A stretch of DNA of 36,042 nucleotides from Chara braunii. Lineage: Eukaryota > Streptophyta > Charophyceae > Charales > Characeae. The notes under the pieces were generated by a model. It did not search any database. It worked only from the letters and a program-made list of their open reading frames with translations, and was not told the DNA's origin. Below, in pieces: positions 30,021 through 36,042 of this stretch; within the stretch, counting starts at the first letter, position 1; each line of letters starts with the position of its first letter. The translations under genes were made by a program, and so were the position numbers. The stretch is taken from NCBI GenBank assembly GCA_003427395.1, contig BFEA01000261.1:1263468-1299509 (forward strand), given 5' to 3'.

Positions 30021-30310
30021 GGTATCGAACACAGAACCTCATGTGAATCGTGCAAATGACCTAACTTGTTGACATATACTGTGAACTAGTCTGTATTTGT
30101 GCTCTGCTGGGCTCGAGTAAACCAGACTGTGCAAACCACCCATAGACCAAGAACATTAGGATACCATACCATCGCCTTGTCCCAGCATACAACAACCATG
30201 AGCTATCCCTTGGGTGGTGCGTAGGCAGTGTCTGTAATAGCTAACCTCCGTCATCCGAACGATGTGCGTGTCCAACCGTGCGTCATTCTAATGCCCTGTC
30301 GGTGTCCATG

Positions 30311-30393
30311 CGCAAAGCTGCGGATTTGAACCCGCAACCTTATACCACACTACGCATTTCAACCCGGTGCACTAACCACTGAGCTACATCATG
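30311..30393 (-). repeat. tRNA-like head of the 28409-30394 element
   Basis: On the minus strand: GTAGCTCAGTGGTTAGTGC (D arm with A box), then TGCGG GTTCAAAT CCGCA (T arm with five pairs and B box) at tRNA-like spacing. The anticodon region is expanded and the acceptor stem does not close, so it is a retroposon pol III promoter rather than a tRNA gene. A weaker B-box-like GTGTTCGATACC lies at about 30017-30030. Confidence 0.7.
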
Positions 30394-30394
30394 G

Positions 30395-30487
30395 ATTCCC
30401 AATGTGATTGTGCTCCTTTGTTGCACACTGGTTCCAATATGGCGTCAAAACCTTCGAATGTGGTACGCATATCATAAATAGAAAAAT

Positions 30488-30490
<3 letters not shown>
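30395..30490 (-). pseudogene. Helitron B 5' fragment beyond the insertion
   Basis: Aligns with 22557-22650 of the Helitron A 5' region (shared TTGTTGCACAC, GGTT, AATATG, TCAAAA, GAAT). It ends where the poly(T) of the next retroposon begins, so Helitron B is truncated on this side. Confidence 0.65.
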
Positions 30491-30491
<1 letters not shown>

Positions 30492-30526
<35 letters not shown>

Positions 30527-30644
30527 CAAANACACACCCTGTAGTGCTAGTGATACCGATTAAAAACAAATACCACTAGCACCCAGGGGAGGCTCCATCT
30601 ATTGGTGGGGAGCATCACCTGCTGGAAAACGGGTCCAGCGTCCC
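30492..30644 (-). mobile_element. R1-family retroposon copy C
   Basis: T31 at 30492-30522 (poly(A) of the minus strand), then a segment containing an inverted GTGCTAGTG/CACTAGCAC pair, then the R1 core GGCTCCATCTATTGGTGGGG to GTCCC at 30644. Shares the core with 9470-9620 and 19928-20066. A single N lies at 30531. It fills the junction between the Helitron B fragment and the LINE 2 flank. Confidence 0.75.
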
Positions 30645-31230
30645 TTGTACAGAATTGAAATGAGAGAGGAAGTCACTCTGATAGGGGATGGGAGGATCAA
30701 AGAGAATTCCTGCCAGCATTGATTACTCTGGGATCAAAGGATTTACTGTGCAGGGAAAGGATGATGTTCTGTCTGGTAAGCATTCCCCGGGGGGTGCCGG
30801 GGGGTAGGCATTTGCCGAGCCATCTCTTCAGCCTTGATTCGGCCGCCAAAAAAACATCTCGTCCTGATGTGACTGCACTGCCTATTCTGCGCCTGAGGAA
30901 CTCCACCTCCGGTACTTCTTGTCCACACCGGGGCGCTCACCGGCTCTTCGGATTTTGAATCTTGTGTAGGAACTTTTGTGTCACCCCAGGGGGGCACCTG
31001 CGGGAGGCAACTTAAGTGAGGGGCTCAACTAGAGCAAGCGGGTGGGGAGGGAAAGGATCCGAGAAATCAGGAGGGGGTCGCATCGGGAACGAGGGCTAGA
31101 AATTGGTCCAATCATTGAACACCAAGCGGTAATCTATGAGGGGTACCTGTTGTACTCCATCCTGTCCACTTGGTTAATCCCCTCCCCACTGTATCTTAGC
31201 TACCCAACCCCCTCGGTCTCCCCCAAGCCA
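30645..31230. other. Probable LINE 2 3' region, no gene
   Basis: Follows the last LINE 2 coding remains on the minus strand. Minus-strand frames 30697-30906 and 30743-30997 have no recognised motif. Likely LINE 3' UTR by position. Confidence 0.4.
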
Positions 31231-31416
31231 TTATGTGCAGAAGGCCGTGAGGGCCCGCTTAATGTCCTGGCCCATTGGAAAAGTATCCAGCTGGTTTTTC
31301 AAATCATACCATCTATGCAGCAATTCCACCTGAATCTGCTCCTTAATCTGTTCTCTGAGCTCTCCATCCCCCGCTCTAACGATTTCCAGACTGAGAAGGC
31401 ATCCTTGCCACCACAC
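31231..31416 (-). pseudogene. LINE 2 ORF2 C-terminal tail
   Basis: The minus-strand frame (LLSLEIVRAGDGELREQIKE, then LLHRWYDLKNQL) continues ORF2 in a different frame from 31422-32456, so a frameshift lies near 31420. It corresponds to the final charged helix of plant L1 ORF2 and to the scrap at 16012-16179. Confidence 0.6.
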
Positions 31417-31421
31417 AGAGT

Positions 31422-32456
31422 TCAGAGAACCGCTCTTCTACCAAGGCTAAACCAGTTTTTTGTGTAGACGGACGCTGCAACCATTTCGGGGCAGTGACCG
31501 GTGAGGATCGCCCTCCAAGACCACGGCCAGGGAGTGTCCGGTACCATCTTGCGCCATACCCTGTCCCACCGGCGCCACGTCAGTACGGCCACCGGACACT
31601 GCATAAAGATGTGCTCGATTGTCTCATTCCATTTGCGTGAGGGGAAGGCCGTGAGGCACTGCTGCCCTTTCTGTTCCAGGTGGGTGTGATCTATTAACCA
31701 AGCATTTGTGGGGAGGCAGCGGTGGGCGATCTGCCACTGCAAGGAAGAGGTTTTGGCTGGTCGATCTTTATTGTTGCTAAACCACTTGATGGGCGTAACG
31801 AGGGCCCGGTCTACGTTGAGGTGTCTGGCCCATCTGTCGTTTATTTGATCCCTCAGCTGCCTCTTTGGTCTGAGCATCCTGTATGTGGTCTTAATCGTTA
31901 GATTTTGGAGGTAGATCTTCGTGGTTGGTGCAGTCGTTTGTCCGCCTGGGGGGCGGGGCGCCGTTTTCCTTGTAGACTGCCATTGCCATTCTAAGGGGTC
32001 CAGTGGCAGCTCCTGTATGGGGGACTGGGGCTGAAACACAGAGAAGTTCGTGTCGGTTCCTAGTACTCGTACACGGAAAACCTCCTCCCTCTCCCGCCAT
32101 TCGAAAGGGTCACGGGAGCCCATCAACTGATTAGTTGGGTCAATCTTATAATATTCTACCAGCACGTCTGCGGGACTAAGCTGGTGAATCATGCCCACCC
32201 TATGCGGCTCCCCCCTCAGGCCCACCCAGTCTCCATTTTGGAGAGTGGGCCCCCTTCTCAGTATTCTAACCCATGCAAGCGGGATAGCTTCCGTGATCTT
32301 ATCTAGATGTTCTTCTATGCGATGGCAGTAGCGAAGGTCGTCCCGTAATTGTGCTGCCGATTTCCAATCCCTCCTCCTCATGGCCCACAACTGTCCCACC
32401 CGCGTGATCCCACGCTGTACCCACCCCTTCCATGGTGTGGCCGAGCTACGGAGCAC
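31422..32456 (-). pseudogene. LINE 2 ORF2 C-terminal third with zf-RVT-like domain
   Basis: The longest open frame of real origin in the window (344 codons). The middle contains LYLQNLTIKTTYRMLRPKRQ then KTSSLQWQIAHRCLPTNAWL and, after CL…ETIEHIFMQCP, a Trp-rich LTWRRWDRVW. The SLxWxxxHxxLPTxxWL and ExxEHxFxxCP strings are the reverse-transcriptase zinc-binding domain; the first Cys-x2-Cys is replaced by QQCLTAFP, so metal binding is doubtful. The N-terminal 150 residues are the ORF2 part between thumb and zinc domain (GDWVGLRGEPHRVGMIHQ). The initiator Met at 32456 is internal, not a natural start. Confidence 0.88.
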
Positions 32457-33030
32457 TTGGCCTGAATGGGGTGTGATTCATCGGTTTCCAAAAAGTGGTT
32501 GTCGGGCCACTTCCTCCCATCGTTCCGGGGCTGGCTTTTCTGGGAGGGGTAATTGACGCCAACACTTTAGTAGCGATGGTCAGAACTGTTCCACTGGCTG
32601 ACCCTGAATTTTCCGAGGGATCGACCAGTATCTGTCCTCTAGCCACGTAAGCGGGGGGACTCCCTCCGGGGCCGGGGGAGCCAGACGGGCAATGTGCTCC
32701 AAAGCCAAGGCTGGCCAAGGGCACTGGGGGGCAAAGATCAGCTTCTTTATCCATTGGAGGCGGAGGGCCCGAACTTGTGTTTGAGGGTCAATGATACCCA
32801 AAATCGCCCCCTGTTTTTGGCTGAATCACCGAGTCCCATGCCACCCGGTTGAGTACATTTGCCCGCTCGTCATCGCCCCACCATAAAAGGGTTGCTACCC
32901 TGGCCCTAACAGACTGTAATGCAGCTTTACTCAATGGCCAGAGTACCGACTTATACCATAATGTAGCAAAAATGACGTTGTTGATGGCCAGTGCTCGTCC
33001 AAACAGTAAAGTATGTTTGTTCCGCCATTA
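32446..33030 (-). pseudogene. LINE 2 ORF2 thumb/connection region
   Basis: Minus-strand reading in two frames: GRALAINNVIFATLWYKSVL and LLWWGDDERANVLNRVAWDS (33000-32850), then GIIDPQTQVRALRLQWIKKL (32580-32801). These parallel GRALAINTSIF and GLGIIDP in LINE 1. The residues LSPF/VTL around 32500-32580 are frameshifted. Confidence 0.82.
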
Positions 33031-34046
33031 GGACAGCTTGGCCAGAGTAGGCGCGCTGATCCATTCCTCGTTGGTTGGTGGGCGCCCGGTAGCTGACACG
33101 GATACCCCTAATACGCACAGTGGGGCTTCCAGGGGTAACCATCGTATGCGAGGAGTGTCAGGGGGTCTCCCCCCTTGATGGTGGATCCACCACCTCTGGG
33201 TTTTGCTCCCCCCGTTCACAACCATATCCGAGACAGTTCTAAATCGTTCCATCAACCTTCTCACGTCTTCCATGTTTTCGTGCGTAGCATCGACCATGAT
33301 GGTTAGGTCGTCCACTAACAGCGAGCATACTGGTATGGCTTCCTCCGGGATCCTTGATATGTTTATTCTGGTCAGATCCTTATTGCCCGCAGATTGGCTG
33401 ACAGGGCCTCCATAATGATGAGGAAGAGGAAAGGTGCAATGGGGTCTTCCTGTCGTACCGACCTTTCCAGTTTTATCGGCGGTGCCAGGGACCCATTGAT
33501 CTGTACACTTGTGGTAGCATTTTGGCGTAGGATTCTTATCCACCGCCGAAAGACTGGTCCGAATCCTAATTTCTCCAAACATTTGTCCAAAAAAAGCCAG
33601 TCAACATGGTCATAGGCTTTTTCAAAGTCAATGAAAACAAAGGCCGCAATTTCCTTCGATTGGCGAGTAAGTTGCACCATTCCGTGGATGAGGAGGATAT
33701 TTTCGTGGATGTGTTTGTGCTGCATGAACCCCGTTTGGGATGGGTGGATCAGGCCCGTTAGAACCGGGATCATACGGTTCGCCAAAGCTTTTGCTACCAT
33801 TTTGTAGGTGACAGTCAAGAGGGCTTTGGGGCGGTAATTACGAATGTTCATGTGGTCTCCCTTTTTGTAAAGGAGAGACAACACCCCTTGGCCTACCAAT
33901 TTCCCCATGTCCCCCGAACGCCAGACTTCTGCATAGTAATCCATAAGGTCCGGGCTTAGGTGGTTCCATGCCATCTCCCAGAATTCCTTTGGAAGGCCTT
34001 TAACCCAGGGTTTTTCTCTTTCTCCAGTTGCAGCAAGGCTGTCCAT
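33028..34046 (-). pseudogene. LINE 2 ORF2 reverse transcriptase palm
   Basis: The minus-strand frame 33372-34046 has GLPKEFWEMAWNHL, DHMNIRNYRPKALLTVTYK, QTGFMQHKHIHENILLIHGM, FVFIDFEKAYDHVDWLFLDK (motif A with its catalytic Asp) and RQEDPIAPFLFLIIMEALSA (motif B; the usual RQGDP Gly is Glu). After a frameshift, 33028-33582 carries SLLVDDLTIMVDAT (motif C, the Asp-Asp pair present as LVDD). Both catalytic motifs survive but not in one frame. The enzyme would copy LINE RNA at a nicked target. Confidence 0.92.
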
Positions 34047-34517
34047 ATCTCTTCCTTGGAAAGGGGGACCTCCAGGCCTTTACTTTGCTCTGGAGCAAGT
34101 GTCTTAGTCAAGGGTACCGGGAAGTCGTCGATCTGACGCAGTCGGATTGCTTCCTCCATGTGGGGGATGTGTGTGGCAAACAGATCTTTGAAAAAGTCAT
34201 GGGCTATTTTAACACAGTCCGCCGTTGTGAGGGAGGGATCCCCTCCATCCCCTGTAAGTCGTAAAGGGCTTCAATTGTGGTGCGCTTAGATCTGGCAGGG
34301 GCGTGCCTTCCGTAGAGTGCTTGGAAAGTTTTCCCCGAATTCTGACACCTTGCCACTTGTACTGAGCTTGCTGAAAGAGTTTCGTTTTAACCTTGTTGAT
34401 TGCTAGTATGTGATGCTCCACCATAGGTGGGTTGTGTTGCTGGTCCGGCTCACACTGTTCCAGCTCTTGGAGTTGTTGCATTAAATCAATCTCATGTTGG
34501 TAGCGCTGTTTAGCCAA
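33956..34517 (-). pseudogene. LINE 2 ORF2 linker between endonuclease and RT
   Basis: The minus-strand frame 34209-34517 (RYQHEIDLMQQLQELEQ, then INKVKTKLFQQAQYKWQGVR) is the coiled, charged segment before the RT. 33956-34159 (MEEAIRLRQIDDF, then LEVPLSKEEIWTALLQLEKE) is the PLSxEEIxxAL motif that normally leads straight into the fingers. A frameshift in KNPGLKAFQRN moves into the RT frame. Confidence 0.85.
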
Positions 34518-34636
34518 TTGTTTAGAAAATTCATTACATTTTTAGCCAAGAAGTATAGTCCGTTGTTAAACCAAGTAACTGTAGAGTTTATATCCGGGCG
34601 ACGCTCCCTCCAGTATGCCCATACCTGGGCCACATA

Positions 34637-35382
34637 CTACTGGAACAAGGTAAGTCGAAGTAAGGAGGTATTAAGCTTGTAGAAGTTGGGCCCTTGGTCT
34701 GGTCTTTTCCTGAAGGTCAGTGCCGCCATGCACATCTTATGGTCCAGTCCCGGGTATGGGGTAGAGGGGAGGATGGCGGCCAAGGAGAGGCTCCCCGCTA
34801 CGCCCCATGACGCCAGGATCAAGTCAATTGTTGACTTGCAGAGTCTGGTCGGGTTAGTGTTACGAATGCATGTAAAGGTGCGGTCCGTGGGGAATGTGCG
34901 ACGGAAGGTGTCAAAAAGTGAGAGTGATTCACACAGATCTGTGAACATAGCTTCGTCCTCCTCTGCATTTCGTGCCATGGAGGGTGGGACCTGCCAGCGG
35001 TCCAACCATCGGTCAGGTGCCGCGTTGAAGTCACCTGCTAAGATCATCGGGATCCCTTGCGGGATCTTTGCCCGGATCTTTTCCAAAAAACTCTTCATGC
35101 TCGGGCGCCGTGTTGGGAGCATAGATACAAAAGATACAAATTACCTCCAGTTCCAGCTCTACTGTGTTTTGGGGTGTTCATCAGGTGGATTTCCTGGATA
35201 CATACCACATCCGGCCAGGTGCGCCCCCCAACTCCCCTAAATAGATCTCTGATTGCTTGGGATTTTTCAGGATTGTGGGTGGCTAGGCTGTTGATATTAA
35301 GGGATTTGAGGTCCAGATCCACATTCCTCAGGACACTGCGCCAGGCACGATTACGGCCATATAACGCTTCTATCCAGTTCAT
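34637..35382 (-). pseudogene. LINE 2 AP-type endonuclease, internally deleted
   Basis: On the minus strand, LKSLNINSLATHNPEKSQ (LNVNGL-like opening) and PDVVCIQEIHL (catalytic Glu) are in the frame 35095-35382. CIFCIYAPNTAPEHEEFF then appears in a second frame and PMILAGDFNAAPD, STIDLILAS and GLDHKMCMAALTF in a third (34637-35122). The stretch between the catalytic Glu segment and YAPN, about 70 residues in related enzymes, is gone. FYKLNTSLLRLTLFQ at the end is the direct counterpart of FHKFNNSLLLSQ in LINE 1. Confidence 0.9.
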
Positions 35383-35730
35383 TTTTCATCCTTTACTACC
35401 CCCTGTTGTCCCTTTACAGCAGGTATCAGTTGTATTGTTCCCAAGCCTCCCCATCGTTGATGACATTCTTTCGCAGGATGGAGCAGAGGCAGGTCAGGGG
35501 GTCGGTGTTGGACCTGATATAGCTAGGCTTGATTTTTGTTAGCTGCAGGTCCAGCAGGGCGTTATGGTTCATTCATGTGAGGTTTGCCTCCTTTTTTTCG
35601 TCAAAGAGGACGTAGAGATCATTATCAGCTATTTGGTAGGAGCCCGAGCCAACCCTGATCGTAGACTTGGTTCCTGCCTCATAGTGAGAGGTGATGGATC
35701 CTTAACTTCTTTGAGGCTAAACACAAATGG
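35383..35730. other. LINE 2 interval between upstream ORF and ORF2
   Basis: No convincing frame. On the minus strand the Met at 35382 follows directly, so this is the inter-ORF part or a decayed ORF1 end. Confidence 0.45.
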
Positions 35731-36040
35731 TTAACAGGTAACCCCACTTTTCACCCCTAGGGTAACCTTCACATCGTGCAGCTGCCACCGGTGGAGCGTG
35801 ACCTCCCCCCGATTCTGTGTATAGTCGCCCTGTTCCGCCTGGGAGAGGCCAACTTCCCATCTCCCATTTTTTCTCCTTAGCGGGATTGCCAGACCTTTGT
35901 TCCCCTCGGGGAGGGGGTCATTTGAAAGACATTTTTCGATCAAATGGCGTAAGCGCAGCCTGCGGGGTAGCTCCGGATCCTGTATATCCCGCGGCAGAGC
36001 ATGTGGTTGTGGCAGGGGCGAGGGCGAAGAAAGAGGGTCG
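35731..36040 (-). pseudogene. LINE 2 upstream ORF remains (ORF1-like, partial)
   Basis: The minus-strand frame, open from the window edge, reads RDIQDPELPRRLRLRHLIEK and KGLAIPLRRKNGRWEVGLSQ before stopping at 35731. It sits where the nucleic-acid-binding ORF1 is expected. No zinc knuckle or RRM is visible in this part, so the assignment is positional. Truncated by the window edge. Confidence 0.45.
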
Positions 36041-36042
36041 GG

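Larger units (their letters stand above)
28409..30394 (-). mobile_element. tRNA-headed 1.99-kb element with internal tandem repeats, inserted in Helitron B
   Basis: Helitron sequence homologous to A 22509-22552 ends at ATTCC (28404-28408) and resumes at ATTCC (30395-30399) with sequence homologous to A 22560 onward, so 28409-30394 is an insertion with a 5-bp flanking duplication. On the minus strand it begins with a tRNA-like head (30393-30311, A box TAGCTCAGTGG, B box GGTTCAAATCC), continues through six ~198-bp tandem repeats and ends in (TA)n and A8. A pol III head plus A-rich tail plus target duplication fits a non-autonomous retroposon, but the size and tandem array are unusual. A composite of several insertions cannot be excluded. 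Confidence 0.65.
31231..36042 (-). mobile_element. LINE 2: decayed L1-type non-LTR retrotransposon, cut by the window edge
   Basis: Minus-strand order: upstream ORF remains (35731-36040), endonuclease, linker, reverse transcriptase, thumb, zf-RVT-like domain and tail. Architecture as in LINE 1, but the sequence is well diverged and GC-richer, so a different family. It has fewer insertions but many frameshifts, and about 70 residues are missing from the middle of the endonuclease. The 5' end continues beyond the window. Confidence 0.9.

Noticed and set aside
31042-31467. Plus-strand open frame (141 codons) over the LINE 2 3' region
   Set aside because: Antisense to recognised LINE ORF2 tail sequence and without own similarity.

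Overview
This is eukaryotic, repeat-dominated DNA with no recognisable host gene. The signs are long microsatellites, non-LTR retrotransposons whose ORF2 ends in a zf-RVT-type zinc-binding domain (typical of plant-lineage L1 elements), Helitron Rep/helicase remains, tRNA-like retroposon heads and several short inverted-repeat transposons. I infer a large plant-lineage genome, possibly a streptophyte alga such as a charophyte. Species is not determinable by eye, and other eukaryotes remain possible. No operons, ribosome-binding sites, CRISPR arrays or prokaryotic genes were seen.

Layout. (1) 1-5534: microsatellites ((TC)n, (AAG)17), three copies of a miniature inverted-repeat family ending in CTACCGTCTTC, an unrelated foldback element (3232-3375), a 23-bp tandem repeat and a tRNA-like relic. 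(2) 5535-12437, minus strand: a decayed L1-type LINE (ORF1-like, endonuclease, RT, thumb, zf-RVT). It is interrupted by three later insertions: a TIR element with a TAA duplication (6511-7070), a poly(A) retroposon (9281-9620) and a TTAA-flanked TIR element (10089-11367) that contains an 825-bp assembly gap. At each junction, conceptually removing the insert rejoins the LINE reading frame (with one extra base at the third), so the boundaries are well supported. (3) 12438-16180: a tRNA-headed SINE-like element, a 2x37-bp duplication, two adjacent TTAA-flanked elements of the same family as the one in the LINE, and a LINE 3'-end scrap. (4) 16186-30490: visibly AT-rich DNA holding two diverged, head-to-tail Helitron remains (A, 16186-22556; B, 23448-28408 plus 30395-30490), both on the minus strand, with Rep (HUH) and PIF1-like helicase homology and an unidentified domain downstream, present three times. 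Helitron A carries a 0.73-kb retroposon. Helitron B carries a 1.99-kb insertion (28409-30394) that looks like a tRNA-headed non-autonomous element built around six ~198-bp tandem repeats and flanked by ATTCC. (5) 30492-36042: another poly(A) retroposon copy, then a second decayed minus-strand LINE running off the right edge.

No gene here looks intact. The interest is the stratigraphy: LINE and Helitron layers were hit by later small elements, and the paired copies plus reading-frame continuity let the later insertions be delimited to within a few bases from sequence alone. The best candidates for undescribed elements are the 28409-30394 tRNA-headed tandem-repeat element, the TTAA/ACCACCAGTAC family, the CTACCGTCTTC family and the repeated domain downstream of the Helitron helicase.
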